A stretch of DNA of 64,000 nt from NCBI RefSeq assembly GCF_001187865.1, contig NZ_LGIT01000009.1, positions 744,001 to 808,000 of the forward strand, written 5' to 3'. How positions within the stretch are numbered: position 1 is the first letter of the stretch; the number at the start of each line of letters is the position of its first letter. Positions 49,286-61,269 of this stretch are shown here, piece after piece. The translations under genes and the position numbers were made by a program. Below the pieces are notes generated by a model, which worked only from the letters and a program-made list of their open reading frames with translations, ran no database searches and was not told the origin of the DNA. The DNA comes from Klebsiella sp. RIT-PI-d. GTDB lineage: Bacteria; Pseudomonadota; Gammaproteobacteria; Enterobacterales; Enterobacteriaceae.

Positions 49286-49828
49286 ATGATTATCTATTTA
49301 CATGGTTTTGATTCAAACAGTCCGGGCAATCACGAAAAAGTGTTACAGCTTCAGTTCATTGACCCTGATGTCCGGCTGATCAGTTACAGTACTCTTCACC
49401 CGAAGCATGATATGCAGCATCTGCTTAAAGAAGTGGACAAGATGCTCCAGCTTAGTGCTGACGACCGCCCGCTGATCTGCGGCGTCGGGCTGGGCGGTTT
49501 CTGGGCAGAGCGCATTGGCTTTCTCTGCGATATTCGCCAGGTCGTATTTAACCCCAATCTGTTTCCGGCAGAAAATATGGAAGGCAAAATCGATCGTCCG
49601 GAAGAGTACGAGGATATTACAACCAAATGCGTGAGTAATTTCCGCGAGAAAAACCGCGACCGCTGTATGGCGATCCTCTCCCGTCAGGATGAGGCCCTTA
49701 ACAGCCAGCGCAGTGCAGAAATGTTATGCCCGTGGTATGAAATTGTCTGGGATGAAGAGCAAACGCATAAATTCAAAAATATCTCCATGCATTTACAGCG
49801 CATTAAAGCCTTTAAAACCCTGGGCTAG
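49286..49828 (+). CDS. ycfP: UPF0227 alpha/beta-hydrolase-like protein YcfP
   Basis: YcfP is a conserved protein of unknown function with an esterase-like alpha/beta-hydrolase fold (UPF0227). The 180-aa product equals the E. coli length. It starts [17 protein letters not shown], as in small hydrolases. Where a GxSxG nucleophile elbow is expected it reads [10 protein letters not shown], without a serine in the middle, so classical hydrolase activity is doubtful. It is the last gene before a good terminator. Confidence 0.94.
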   Translation: MIIYLHGFDSNSPGNHEKVLQLQFIDPDVRLISYSTLHPKHDMQHLLKEVDKMLQLSADDRPLICGVGLGGFWAERIGFLCDIRQVVFNPNLFPAENMEGKIDRPEEYEDITTKCVSNFREKNRDRCMAILSRQDEALNSQRSAEMLCPWYEIVWDEEQTHKFKNISMHLQRIKAFKTLG

Positions 49829-49847
49829 TAGTCACGGGCTTTTATCA

Positions 49848-49876
49848 GGTCATCCCCCGGGATGGCCTTTTTTTTG
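49848..49876 (+). terminator. Intrinsic terminator downstream of ycfP
   Basis: GGTCATCCC and GGGATGGCC pair (one wobble) around CC and are followed by eight T. It ends the hinT-ycfP transcript. Confidence 0.85.
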
Positions 49877-49915
49877 GCCGTTGTCTACAGCTGTTCAACT
49901 TTTCAGCATCAAAAC

Positions 49916-49929
49916 TTGATGTATATCAA
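49916..49929 (+). promoter_or_regulatory. FNR site upstream of ndh
   Basis: TTGATGTATATCAA is a perfect FNR site (TTGAT-N4-ATCAA). In E. coli, FNR represses ndh without oxygen from a site at this kind of distance from the promoter. The span from 49930 to 50064 is AT-rich and contains the promoter (TATTCT about 49959-49964). Confidence 0.9.
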
Positions 49930-50064
49930 TTTTGGTATGACCAATGACCCTGACGTGTTATTCTCGTGGTGTAGATAGGGTTTCAATACAGTAACTTGTT
50001 GTTAATTAAACGTTATTTTAATAACTTTTAGTTAACAATTGGTTAATAATTTTAGGGGGTCACG

Positions 50065-51369
50065 TTGACTACACCATTGAAAAAGATTGTGATTGTGGGC
50101 GGCGGTGCTGGCGGTCTTGAGCTGGCAACGCAGCTGGGCAAAAAGCTGGGACGTGGCAAAAAGGCGAAAATTACGCTGGTCGATCGTAACCATAGCCATC
50201 TGTGGAAACCGCTGCTGCATGAAGTGGCGACCGGTTCGCTGGATGAGGGTGTGGATGCGCTGAGCTATCTGGCCCACGCGCGTAACCACGACTTCCAGTT
50301 CCAGCTGGGATCGGTTGTCGATCTTAACCGCGAAAGTAAGACGCTCACCCTGGCGGAGCTGCGCGATGAAAAAGGTGAATTACTGGTTCCCGAGCGTAAG
50401 CTTGCTTATGACACTCTGATCATGGCGCTTGGCAGTACGTCTAACGACTTTAATACGCCAGGCGTGAAAGAAAACTGCATCTTCCTTGATAACCCGCATC
50501 AGGCGCGCCGCTTCCATCAGGAAATGCTTAACCTGTTCCTCAAGTTCTCTGCCAATCTGGGCGCGAGCGGTAAAGTCAATATTGCTATCGTTGGCGGTGG
50601 AGCAACAGGTGTAGAGCTATCTGCTGAACTGCATAATGCGGTAAAGCAACTGCACAGCTACGGCTATAAGGGACTGACCAATGAAGCGTTGAATGTCACC
50701 CTGGTAGAAGCGGGCGAACGCATTCTGCCTGCGTTACCGCCGCGTATTTCCGGTGCAGCACATAATGAGCTGACTAAACTTGGCGTCCGTGTTCTGACCC
50801 AAACGATGGTCACTAGTGCCGATGCAGGCGGGCTACATACCAAAGAAGGCGAGTACATTAAAGCCGACCTGATGGTCTGGGCAGCAGGTATCAAAGCGCC
50901 TGATTTTATGAAAGATCTGGGCGGTCTGGAAACCAACCGTATTAATCAGCTGGTGGTGGAGCCTACGCTGCAAACGACCCGCGATCCCGATATCTATGCT
51001 ATTGGCGATTGTGCTTCCTGCGCGCGTCCGGAAGGCGGATTTGTCCCTCCACGTGCTCAGGCTGCACACCAGATGGCTTCCTGCGCGCTGGATAATATTC
51101 TGGCCCAGATGAAAGGCAAATCACTCAAAGCGTATCAGTATAAGGATCACGGCTCGCTGGTATCGTTATCTAACTTTTCAACCGTCGGCAGCCTGATGGG
51201 TAATCTGACGCGCGGCTCCATGATGATTGAAGGGCGCATTGCACGCTTTGTTTATATTTCGCTCTACCGTATGCATCAGATTGCGCTGCACGGCTACTTT
51301 AAAACCGGCCTGATGATGCTGGTCGGCAGTATTAACCGCGTTATCCGTCCGCGCCTCAAACTGCACTAA
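50065..51369 (+). CDS. ndh: NADH:quinone oxidoreductase type II
   Basis: Ndh is the non-proton-pumping NADH dehydrogenase of the respiratory chain. The 434-aa product equals the E. coli length. The FAD-binding motif is [17 protein letters not shown] (about residues 9-25), and the NADH-binding motif is [17 protein letters not shown] (about 175-191). The flavoprotein motif YAIGDCASC comes later, and the C-terminal part is membrane-attached through amphipathic helices ([25 protein letters not shown]). The start codon is TTG as in E. coli, after AGGGGG. It is controlled by FNR and has a REP-like element behind it. Confidence 0.97.
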   Translation: MTTPLKKIVIVGGGAGGLELATQLGKKLGRGKKAKITLVDRNHSHLWKPLLHEVATGSLDEGVDALSYLAHARNHDFQFQLGSVVDLNRESKTLTLAELRDEKGELLVPERKLAYDTLIMALGSTSNDFNTPGVKENCIFLDNPHQARRFHQEMLNLFLKFSANLGASGKVNIAIVGGGATGVELSAELHNAVKQLHSYGYKGLTNEALNVTLVEAGERILPALPPRISGAAHNELTKLGVRVLTQTMVTSADAGGLHTKEGEYIKADLMVWAAGIKAPDFMKDLGGLETNRINQLVVEPTLQTTRDPDIYAIGDCASCARPEGGFVPPRAQAAHQMASCALDNILAQMKGKSLKAYQYKDHGSLVSLSNFSTVGSLMGNLTRGSMMIEGRIARFVYISLYRMHQIALHGYFKTGLMMLVGSINRVIRPRLKLH

Positions 51370-51380
51370 GTCGTCCCGAC

Positions 51381-51412
51381 CTGCCGGGCAGCGCGAGCTT
51401 GCCCGGCCTGCA
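51381..51412. repeat. REP-like palindrome after ndh
   Basis: GCCGGGCA and TGCCCGGC form an 8-bp stem around GCGCGAGCT, followed by CTGC and A6. It is of the same type as the GCCCGGC palindrome after rluC. The rest of the gap to ycfJ (51413-51661) has a TATAAT at 51511-51516 as a probable ycfJ promoter and a small GGGTTAAGGCCC-type repeat. Confidence 0.6.
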
Positions 51413-51661
51413 AAAAACCAGGTTTTACCGTTTGCACAATCCAGGCGTATAGCGTCACTCCGCAAGCCTGATAATCGCAGTACGGTGTCCATAATTCCCT
51501 CCTGGCGGGATATAATCCTGTGAAAAAGGGTTAAGGCCCTAAGACTCCTCTGAATCCAACCTGATATCGTCCTGATCGCCTGTTTTTAAGCGCTGGTCTG
51601 ATTGGCGAAATAGCCCCCGCGCTGCAAAATTATTAGCAATAGCAATAAAGGAGGATCTCCC

Positions 51662-52201
51662 GTGAATAAATCAATGTTGGCGGGTATAGGGATTGGCGTA
51701 GCCGCTGCGCTGGGTGTAGCGGCAGTAGCCGGTCTGGACGTTTTTCAACGTGGCCCGCAGTATGCGCAGGTCGTTTCCGCAACGCCTATCAAGGAAACGA
51801 TAAAAACGCCGCGCAAAGAGTGCCGTAACGTGAATGTTACGCACCGTCGCCCGGTGCAGGATGAGAACCGCATTACCGGCTCAGTATTGGGTGCAGTCGC
51901 AGGCGGTGTCGTTGGACACCAGTTCGGCGGCGGTCGCGGTAAAGATATCGCGACTATCGCTGGCGCGCTCGGCGGCGGCTATGCCGGCAACCAGCTCCAG
52001 GGATCAATGCAGGAAGCGGACACTTACACCACCACGCAGCAACGCTGTAAAACGGTGTATGACAAGTCAGAAAATATGCTTGGTTATGACGTAACGTATA
52101 AAATCGGCGATCAGCAGGGTAAAATTCGGATGAAAAACGATCCGGGTACGCAGATCCCGCTCGATAATAACGGTCAGCTGATCCTGAATAACAAAGCATA
52201 A
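51662..52201 (+). CDS. ycfJ: Glycine-zipper protein YcfJ
   Basis: YcfJ is a 179-aa envelope protein of unknown function, the E. coli length. One N-terminal hydrophobic segment (MLAGIGIGVAAALGVAAVAGLDVF) may be an uncleaved signal anchor. A glycine-zipper 2TM domain follows (GSVLGAVAGGVVGHQFGGGRGKDIATIAGALGGGYAGNQ), then a small C-terminal domain with one Cys (QQRCKTVYD). Rcs- or stress-linked control is known for some relatives. GGAGGA precedes the GTG/ATG start. A strong terminator follows. Confidence 0.93.
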   Translation: MNKSMLAGIGIGVAAALGVAAVAGLDVFQRGPQYAQVVSATPIKETIKTPRKECRNVNVTHRRPVQDENRITGSVLGAVAGGVVGHQFGGGRGKDIATIAGALGGGYAGNQLQGSMQEADTYTTTQQRCKTVYDKSENMLGYDVTYKIGDQQGKIRMKNDPGTQIPLDNNGQLILNNKA

Positions 52202-52222
52202 AAAAGCGTTATCTGCTGTTTG

Positions 52223-52254
52223 CCCCTCATCGCTCAGGCTGAGGGGTTTTTTTA
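52223..52254. terminator. Terminator between ycfJ and comR
   Basis: CCCCTCA and TGAGGGG pair around a 10-nt loop and are followed by seven T on the plus strand. It stops ycfJ and lies just behind the convergent comR. Confidence 0.85.
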
Positions 52255-52258
52255 TTGC

Positions 52259-52894
52259 TCAAAGCGTAAGCATTTTTGGCCACAGGCTAAACGTTGTGGC
52301 GATAATCTGCTGCAAATCATCAAAACTTGCCCCTTCACGGGCGCTAATTGACATGCCCTGCAGGAGACAGTTCAGGAACTGCGCCAGCGGTTGGATCGCT
52401 TTTTGTTGAGGGATCTCACCGCGCTGCTGGCGATCGCTAAGGAACTGACACAGTATTTGCTCCTGGCGTGCGTGACGAGTTTTGAGCGTCCGGGCGATCT
52501 CTTTTGACGAGGCCGCGAGCGTCGCAGAAGTATTGATCATAAAGCAGCCCGCAGGCGTATCTTTGCTGGTAAAGCAGGTGGCTACCGCGGTGAAATAGTC
52601 ACGAAGCGCCTGCTCTACGGATTGTTCTTCATTGAATAGCGCGGCTTCATGGCGGGCAGCGAAGCGCGAGATATAGCGATCGAGCACGGCACGAAATAAC
52701 CCTTCTTTATTAACGAACTCAGCATAAAGGGTTGGCGCTTTAGCGCCTGTCGCTTCTACCAGATCGGCAAGCGAAGTTGCTTCATACCCGTGCTCCCAGA
52801 AGAGTGTCATGGCCTTATCCAGCGCCGCTTCCCTGTCGAACACTTTCGGTCGGCCACGGCTTTTTTTTGTGCAACGTTGAACGTCAGTTGTCAT
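52259..52894 (-). CDS. comR: TetR-family copper-responsive repressor ComR
   Basis: ComR (YcfQ) is a TetR-type repressor that in E. coli holds down the divergent bhsA (comC) gene and lets go on copper. The 211-aa product has the N-terminal HTH (REAALDKAMTLFWEHGYEATSLADLVEATGAKAPTLYAEF in parts). The C-terminal ligand domain has cysteines in VATCFTSKDTPAGCFM, SEQILCQFL-like and FLNCLLQG contexts that could sense metal. I choose the ATG at 52894; the frame continues 30 codons up without family similarity. It diverges from bhsA across about 240 bp. Confidence 0.94.
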   Translation of the reverse strand: MTTDVQRCTKKSRGRPKVFDREAALDKAMTLFWEHGYEATSLADLVEATGAKAPTLYAEFVNKEGLFRAVLDRYISRFAARHEAALFNEEQSVEQALRDYFTAVATCFTSKDTPAGCFMINTSATLAASSKEIARTLKTRHARQEQILCQFLSDRQQRGEIPQQKAIQPLAQFLNCLLQGMSISAREGASFDDLQQIIATTFSLWPKMLTL

Positions 52895-53134
52895 GATGCC
52901 GTTTACCTGATTTACGTTAAATGAATAACCATTATAAAAATAAATATACTCCGGTGCTACCACTACGACCTGAAAAAAATTCATAAGCTTATCTATATGA
53001 AAGATAATAATTTTATATTTATTATAACGGTCATTATAAAAATGTGTTTGACTGTGATGCAGATCACAATTATCATTTACCTATCGATCGTTAAGTTAAT
53101 GCGATTCACCCTTTATCTGCATAAGGTCATTATT
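52895..53134. promoter_or_regulatory. comR/bhsA divergent control region
   Basis: This 240-bp AT-rich region separates the repressor gene from its expected target. It contains TTATAA-rich stretches and ATTATAACGGTCATTATAAA at about 53020-53040, a partly repeated motif (ATTATAA twice) that is a possible ComR site. A CRP-like TGTGATGCAGATCACA lies at 53052-53067 and is close to perfect. The ComR assignment is inference. Confidence 0.6.
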
Positions 53135-53392
53135 ATGAAAAACGTAAAAAACGTCATCGCCGCCGCCGTATTAAGTTCACTTTCTTTTGCAAGCTTTGCC
53201 GCCGTCCAGGTGCAGTCCACCCCGGTAGATCAGCATAAAGCAGGTGTTATTTCTGCCGATGCCGGAACAAATCTAAGTTCGCTTGAAGCGCAGTTGGCGC
53301 AAAAAGCCGATGAGATGGGCGCAAAATCCTACCGTATTACCTCCGTAAGCGGTCCAAATACCCTGCACGGAACGGCTGTAATTTATAAATAA
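53135..53392 (+). CDS. bhsA: Multiple-stress protein BhsA
   Basis: BhsA (YcfR, ComC) is a small outer-membrane protein of the YhcN family, linked to stress resistance, biofilm and lower copper permeability. The 85-aa product equals the E. coli length. It has a signal peptide (MKNVKNVIAAAVLSSLSFASFA, cut before AVQVQ) and the DUF1471 domain (AGVISADAGTNLSSLEAQLAQKADEMGAKSYRITSV, in pieces), ending LHGTAVIYK. I choose the ATG at 53135 with AAGG upstream; the longer frame has no family match. In E. coli K-12 ldtC follows; here mfd comes next. Confidence 0.96.
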   Translation: MKNVKNVIAAAVLSSLSFASFAAVQVQSTPVDQHKAGVISADAGTNLSSLEAQLAQKADEMGAKSYRITSVSGPNTLHGTAVIYK

Positions 53393-53420
53393 AATAACCC
53401 TCTGCCTGATACTTACAGGA

Positions 53421-53453
53421 AGCCCCACGATGATTATCGTGGGGCTTTTTTTA
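53421..53453 (+). terminator. Intrinsic terminator downstream of bhsA
   Basis: AGCCCCACGA and TCGTGGGGCT form a 10-bp stem with a 6-nt loop followed by T7-A-TT. It lies 28 bp past bhsA and in front of the convergent mfd. Confidence 0.92.
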
Positions 53454-53479
53454 TTCCTGCAATATCAGAAAGAGCAGGC

Positions 53480-56400
53480 TCAGGCGACAGCGTTCTCTTC
53501 AAGCTGGCGCATAAACTGGCTAACCCATTCCATGCGCGTTTTACGCTCGCTCAAATCGCGCATAAATTTAAGCCGGGTGGGGCCATCAAGGCGGAAATGC
53601 TGGGGCTCTTTTTGCAGCAGGCCAATTAGCCAGGCCGGGTTGATATGATTATTTTCGGCAAATTCAATGGTGCCGCCTTTTTCATTACCTTCCAGTTTTT
53701 TGATCCCAAGCTTGTGGGCCTGCTGGCGTAATCGGGCGATGTCCAGCAGAGTTCGCGCCGCATCGGGTAACAGACCGAAACGGTCAATCAGTTCTACCTT
53801 GATTTCCTCCAGCGCATTTTCGTCTTTTGCGCTCGCAATACGCTTATAGAATGACAAGCGCGTATTCACGTCAGGAATGAAATCATCCGGCAGCAGTGAC
53901 GGCATTCGCAACTCAACGTCGGTTTGCTGATTGGTAAGATCTTCAAGCGACGGCTCGCGTCCGGCTTTCAGCGCATCGACAGCGTTTTCCAGCAGATCCA
54001 TATACAGCGAGAAGCCCACGGTTTCCATTTGTCCGCTCTGATCTTCTCCAAGCAGTTCACCTGCACCGCGGATCTCAAGATCGTGGGTGGCCAACGCGAA
54101 ACCTGCCCCCAAATCCTCCAGCGAGGCGATGGCTTCCAGACGTTTTTGCGCATCGGTGGTCATCGCTTTCGGGTGCGGCGTCATTAGCCAGGCATAGGCC
54201 TGATGGTGCGAACGGCCAACACGGCCGCGTAACTGGTGAAGCTGCGCCAGACCAAAATGATCTGCCCGTTCGATAATTATCGTGTTGGCGGTAGGAATAT
54301 CGATACCGGTCTCAATAATGGTGGTACAGACCAGGACGTTAAAGCGCTGGTGGTGAAAATCATTCATTACCCGTTCCAGCTCACGCTCGCGCATTTGACC
54401 GTGGCCGATGGCGACACGCGCCTCAGGCACCAGTTCTGCCAGGCGTTCTGCGGCTTTCTGGATATTCTCGACGTCATTGAACAAGTAGTAAACCTGCCCA
54501 CCGCGCAGCACTTCACGCAGGATCGCCTCACGGATAACCAGATTGTCATACTCCCGCACGAAGGTTTTGACGGCCAGGCGGCGCGCGGGCGGAGTGGCGA
54601 TAATCGATAAATCACGCATCCCACTCATCGCCATGTTAAGCGTACGCGGGATCGGCGTTGCGGTAAGCGTCAGAATATCGACGTCGGCGCGCATCGCTTT
54701 GATACGCTCCTTATGCCGCACGCCGAAGCGATGTTCTTCATCAACAATCAGCAGCCCGAGGTCGCGTAATTTAACGTCCGGCTGAAGAAGTTTGTGCGTG
54801 CCGATCAGGATATCAATTTTACCCTCGGCTACCTGCTCAAGAATGTGCGCCTGCTCTTTCGCGCTGCGAAAGCGTGACAGCATTTCGATGCGCACCGGCC
54901 AGCTGGCGAAGCGGTCACGGAAGTTATCGAAGTGCTGCTGGGCGAGCAGGGTAGTAGGCACCAGCACGGCGACCTGCTTATTGTTCTCGATAGCGAGAAA
55001 CGCGGCGCGCATGGCGACTTCAGTTTTACCGAAACCCACATCGCCACAAACCAGACGATCCATTGCCAGTGGCTGGCACATATCGCTTAATACCGCATTA
55101 ATAGCCAGGGCCTGATCGGGGGTGGTTTCAAACGGGAAGCTGTCGCAAAAAAGCTGGTATTGCTCGCGATTATGCCTGAAAGCAAAACCCGTTTTTGCCG
55201 CGCGCTGCGCGTAGATATCCAGCAGCTCGGCCGCCACATCGCGCACGCGCTCGGCGGCTTTTTGCCGGGCGCGGGTCCATGCATCGCTTCCAAGCTTATG
55301 CAGCGGCGCATTTTCTTCTGCTCCACCGGCATAGCGGCTGATCAGGTGCAGAGAAGAAACCGGAACATATAATTTGGCATCGTTGGCGTAGGTCAGCATC
55401 AGGTATTCACCTTTAATGCCGCCCGCTTCAAGCGTTGTCATGCCTGCATAGCGGCCCACGCCGTGCTCAAGATGCACCACCGGCTGGCCGGTATGCAGTT
55501 CAGCCAGGTTGCGGATCAGCGTGTCCGGATTGATGGTGCGACGGTTATCCTGACGGCGACGCGCAACGCGCTCGCCGAGCAAATCGCTTTCACAAATCAG
55601 CGCCCGCTGACGCAGGGTATCGATATACCCGTGCTCGGCTGCGCCAATCATAATATAACGTCCGCTCTCAGCGGCTTCATCGAGTCGCAGAATGCGCGTT
55701 GGCGAAAGCTTAATACGCGCCAGCAGTTCACCGAGCGCTTCGCGGCGGCCTTCACTTTCAACGGAAAAAATCACCGGACCGTCGAAGGATTCGAGGAACT
55801 TGCGCAGGTTATCCAGCGGCGATTTATTCTGTGCCTGTACCGACAGATCGGGCAGGGTTTGATAGCCGAGATTGGTAAATGCGGCTTTATCCGCCAGCGA
55901 GTCGGTCTTTAACTGCACTCGCGGCCAGCGTTTTAATTCACCGAGTAGCTCATCGGTGCGCATCCACAATAACTCTGGCGGCAGCAGCGGACGCATCGGG
56001 TCCACCCCTCGATTTTCGAAGCGGGCGTGGGCATCGGTCTGAAAGCGAACGGCGCTGCTCTCAATATCGCCGGTATTGACGATAAGCGTATTAGCCGGGA
56101 AATAGCTGAATAGCGGTGACAGCGGCTCGCTAAAAAAGAGCGGCTGCCAGTACTCAATACCGGTGGGCAGCGTGCCTTTGCTTACCTGCTGGTAGATATG
56201 TTCGGCATCGCGTTTAACGTCAAACTTATCGCGCCACTGGCTGCGGAACAGTTCAATCGCCGCTTTATCCGTTGGAAATTCGTGCGCCGGCAGGAGATTA
56301 ATGGCCTCAACCTCTTCCAGAGTACGCTGAGTATCCGCATCAAAAAGGCGCAGGCTGTCAATCTCGTCATCAAAGAAGTCAAGGCGGTAGGGCTGCGCAC

Positions 56401-56926
56401 TACCCATTGGATAGAGATCCAGCAGCGCGCCGCGCGTCGCATACTCGCCGTGCTCCATAACCTGATCGACATGGCGATAGCCTGCGGCATCCAGCTGCGC
56501 CCGTAATGCATCGCGGGAAAGCCGCTGGCCTTTTTTCATCACCAGCGCGTGGCCGTGCAGGTAGCTGTGCGGGCAGACACGCTGCATCAGGGTGCTGACC
56601 GGCAGGATCAGGACGCCGCGCTGCATGGTGGGAAGCTGATAGAGCACCGACAAACGCGAGGAGATGATCTCCTGATGCGGTGAAAAACTATCGTAAGGCA
56701 GGGTTTCCCAGTCGGCAAGATTCATGACCAGGTTATCGGTGAACTGGGAAATCTCGTCGTGCAGACGCAGCGCGTTTTGCATGTCAGGTGCCACCAGCAC
56801 CACCGGCCCTGCGTGGCGTTCGGCGATCCCGGCGATCTCTGTCGCGCAGGCCGCACCGGTCAACTCTCCCAGTTGACGTTGATCGCCTGCTTTAACAGGC
56901 AAGGAATAACGATGTTGTTCAGGCAT
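53480..56926 (-). CDS. mfd: Transcription-repair coupling factor Mfd
   Basis: Mfd removes RNA polymerase stalled at DNA damage and recruits UvrA. The 1148-aa product equals the E. coli length. In order are the UvrB-like N-terminal part (LTGAACATEIAGIAERHAGPVVLVAP), the polymerase-interacting domain about residue 480-550 (LEHGVGRYAGM), and the RecG-like motor: Walker A GDVGFGKTEVAMRAAF, DEEH box LLIVDEEHRFG, TATPIPRTLNMA, and QLRGRVGRS. The TRCF domain is at the C terminus. The genes on each side differ from E. coli: ldtC and ycfT are lacking. Confidence 0.98.
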   Translation of the reverse strand: MPEQHRYSLPVKAGDQRQLGELTGAACATEIAGIAERHAGPVVLVAPDMQNALRLHDEISQFTDNLVMNLADWETLPYDSFSPHQEIISSRLSVLYQLPTMQRGVLILPVSTLMQRVCPHSYLHGHALVMKKGQRLSRDALRAQLDAAGYRHVDQVMEHGEYATRGALLDLYPMGSAQPYRLDFFDDEIDSLRLFDADTQRTLEEVEAINLLPAHEFPTDKAAIELFRSQWRDKFDVKRDAEHIYQQVSKGTLPTGIEYWQPLFFSEPLSPLFSYFPANTLIVNTGDIESSAVRFQTDAHARFENRGVDPMRPLLPPELLWMRTDELLGELKRWPRVQLKTDSLADKAAFTNLGYQTLPDLSVQAQNKSPLDNLRKFLESFDGPVIFSVESEGRREALGELLARIKLSPTRILRLDEAAESGRYIMIGAAEHGYIDTLRQRALICESDLLGERVARRRQDNRRTINPDTLIRNLAELHTGQPVVHLEHGVGRYAGMTTLEAGGIKGEYLMLTYANDAKLYVPVSSLHLISRYAGGAEENAPLHKLGSDAWTRARQKAAERVRDVAAELLDIYAQRAAKTGFAFRHNREQYQLFCDSFPFETTPDQALAINAVLSDMCQPLAMDRLVCGDVGFGKTEVAMRAAFLAIENNKQVAVLVPTTLLAQQHFDNFRDRFASWPVRIEMLSRFRSAKEQAHILEQVAEGKIDILIGTHKLLQPDVKLRDLGLLIVDEEHRFGVRHKERIKAMRADVDILTLTATPIPRTLNMAMSGMRDLSIIATPPARRLAVKTFVREYDNLVIREAILREVLRGGQVYYLFNDVENIQKAAERLAELVPEARVAIGHGQMRERELERVMNDFHHQRFNVLVCTTIIETGIDIPTANTIIIERADHFGLAQLHQLRGRVGRSHHQAYAWLMTPHPKAMTTDAQKRLEAIASLEDLGAGFALATHDLEIRGAGELLGEDQSGQMETVGFSLYMDLLENAVDALKAGREPSLEDLTNQQTDVELRMPSLLPDDFIPDVNTRLSFYKRIASAKDENALEEIKVELIDRFGLLPDAARTLLDIARLRQQAHKLGIKKLEGNEKGGTIEFAENNHINPAWLIGLLQKEPQHFRLDGPTRLKFMRDLSERKTRMEWVSQFMRQLEENAVA

Positions 56927-57068
56927 AGTTCGTGTCGCGGTCTCTGATAGGTGTGCCCAGAAGATATGGGGTCAACTCGCTGATTCTCAATGCAGATTAT
57001 TATCCGCGTTCAATTTACATTAGCAAAGGGTATAGCACTCTGCATCAGTACAAATGAATGAATAATAG

Positions 57069-59081
<2,013 letters not shown>

Positions 59082-59082
<1 letters not shown>

Positions 59083-60326
59083 TGGCCTCGCCTTTATCGC
59101 TTCTTATTGGGCTGCGTTTTAGCCGTGGCCGCCGTCGCAGCGGCATGGTGTCGCTTATTTCGATTATCTCTACCATCGGTATTGCTCTGGGTGTTGCCGT
59201 GCTTATTATCGGGCTGAGCGCGATGAACGGCTTCGAACGTGAATTAAATAACCGGATTTTAGCCGTGGTTCCGCACGGGCAGATCGAACCGGTTAATCAA
59301 CCGTGGAACGGCTGGCAGGACAAGCTGGGTAAAATCGAGAAAGTCCCCGGTATTGTGGCCGCAGCGCCATATGTGGACTTCACCGGTCTGGTGGAAAGCG
59401 GGGCCAACATCCGGGCCATTCAGGTTAAAGGCGTTGACCCGCAGCAGGAAAGCCAGCTTAGCGCATTGCCTCACTATGTTCAGGGCAACGCATGGGCAAA
59501 CTTTAAGGCGGGTGAACAGCAAATCATTATCGGCAAAGGTGTCGCCGACGCGCTTAAAGTCAAACAGGGGGATTCAGTATCCATTATGATCCCCAACGCC
59601 AGCACCGATCATAAATTGCTTCAGCCGAAACGCATCCGGCTTCAGGTGGTTGGCATTTTGCAGCTGAGCGGCCAGCTCGATCATAGCTTTGCCATGGTGC
59701 CAATGCAGGATGCCCAGCAGTATCTGGACATGGGTAGCAGCGTGACCGGGATTGCGCTTAAGGTAAACGACGTTTTTAATGCCCAGGCGCTGGTGCGTTC
59801 AGCAGGCGAAGTGACGGACGACTACGTTTATATCAAAAGCTGGGTCGGCACCTACGGTTATATGTACCGTGATATCCAGATGATCCGTGCCATTATGTAT
59901 CTGGCCATGATTCTGGTGATTGGCGTGGCCTGCTTTAACATTGTCTCCACGCTGGTAATGGCAGTGAAAGACAAGAGCAGCGACATCGCAGTGCTGCGTA
60001 CGCTCGGGGCGAAAGATGGCCTTATCCGCGCCATTTTTGTCTGGTACGGTTTGCTTGCCGGGCTGCTGGGCAGCGTTATCGGGGTTATTATTGGCGTTAT
60101 TGGCGCGCTGCAATTAACCGCGATTATCGCGTGGATTGAAAAACTAATAGGCCATCAGTTCCTGTCAGGAGATATCTATTTTATCGATTTCCTGCCTTCA
60201 GAATTACACTGGCTGGACGTACTGTATGTGCTGGTGACGGCATTGTTGCTGAGCCTGCTGGCAAGCTGGTATCCGGCGCGACGTGCCAGTAACATTGATC
60301 CTGCAAGGGTATTAAGCGGGCAATAA
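59082..60326 (+). CDS. lolE: Lipoprotein-releasing system permease LolE
   Basis: LolE is the second membrane subunit of LolCDE, the one that binds lipoproteins. The 414-aa product equals the E. coli length and is a paralogue of LolC, with the same [13 protein letters not shown] segment after the first helix. The periplasmic domain spans about residues 50-265, and three helices close the protein ([20 protein letters not shown], then [21 protein letters not shown] and the last one). The ATG overlaps the lolD stop (TAATG). nagK follows after 17 bp. Confidence 0.97.
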
Positions 60327-60343
60327 TTTAACAAGGAGTGGCG

Positions 60344-61267
60344 ATGTATTACGGATTTGATATCGGTGGCAGTAAGATTGCGCTTGGCGTATTTGATACT
60401 GAGCGACGTCTGCAATGGGAAAAGCGAATCGCCACCCCACGAGAAAGTTATACAGCATTTTTACAGGCGGTTACCGATCTGGTGGCCGAGGCCGATGCGC
60501 GTTTTGACTGTATTGGCTCGGTCGGCATCGGGATCCCGGGTATGCCGGAAACCGATGACGGCACGTTGTATGCCGCCAATGTGCCGGCCGCCAGCGGTAA
60601 GCCGCTGCGCGCCGATCTTAGCCGTCTGCTGGACCGCGATGTGCGTCTGGATAATGACGCCAACTGCTTTGCCCTCTCTGAAGCCTGGGATGAGGAATTT
60701 ATTCAGTATCCGCTGGTGATGGGGCTTATCCTCGGTACCGGGGTCGGCGGCGGGCTGGTGATTAACGGTAAAGCCATTACCGGGCGCAGCTACATTACCG
60801 GTGAGTTCGGCCATATACGTCTGCCGGTAGATGCATTTACCCTGATGGGCTTTGATTTTCCACTGCGACGCTGCGGCTGTGGTCAGCTCGGCTGCATTGA
60901 AAATTATCTTTCGGGCCGCGGTTTTGCCTGGCTCTATCAACATTATTACCATCAGACGCTGAGTGCCGAAGAGATCGTGACGTTGTGGCAGCAGGGCGAT
61001 GAAAGGGCGCGTCTGCATGTTGAGCGCTATCTTGATCTGCTGGCGGTGTGCCTTGGCAATATTCTGACCATTGTTGATCCCAATTTAGTGGTGATTGGCG
61101 GTGGATTGTCTAACTTTAGTGCTATAGCTGAAGGACTCGCGGCGCGGTTACCGCGTCATCTATTACCGGTTGCCAGCGTGCCGCGCATTGCGCGCGCGCG
61201 GCACGGTGATGCAGGAGGAATGCGCGGCGCGGCGTTCCTTCATCTTACTGATTCTCCACAGAGGTAA
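60344..61267 (+). CDS. nagK: N-acetylglucosamine kinase
   Basis: NagK phosphorylates N-acetylglucosamine released in peptidoglycan recycling. It is a ROK-family sugar kinase; the 307-aa product is close to E. coli (303). The phosphate motif reads [16 protein letters not shown], the catalytic Asp is in [15 protein letters not shown] (about residue 107), and the ROK signature includes [12 protein letters not shown]. The Zn-binding cysteines are in [18 protein letters not shown] take the ATG at 60344 after AAGGAG, rather than a GTG 6 nt earlier that is part of that site. cobB follows after 2 bp. Confidence 0.97.
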   Translation: MYYGFDIGGSKIALGVFDTERRLQWEKRIATPRESYTAFLQAVTDLVAEADARFDCIGSVGIGIPGMPETDDGTLYAANVPAASGKPLRADLSRLLDRDVRLDNDANCFALSEAWDEEFIQYPLVMGLILGTGVGGGLVINGKAITGRSYITGEFGHIRLPVDAFTLMGFDFPLRRCGCGQLGCIENYLSGRGFAWLYQHYYHQTLSAEEIVTLWQQGDERARLHVERYLDLLAVCLGNILTIVDPNLVVIGGGLSNFSAIAEGLAARLPRHLLPVASVPRIARARHGDAGGMRGAAFLHLTDSPQR

Positions 61268-61269
61268 TT

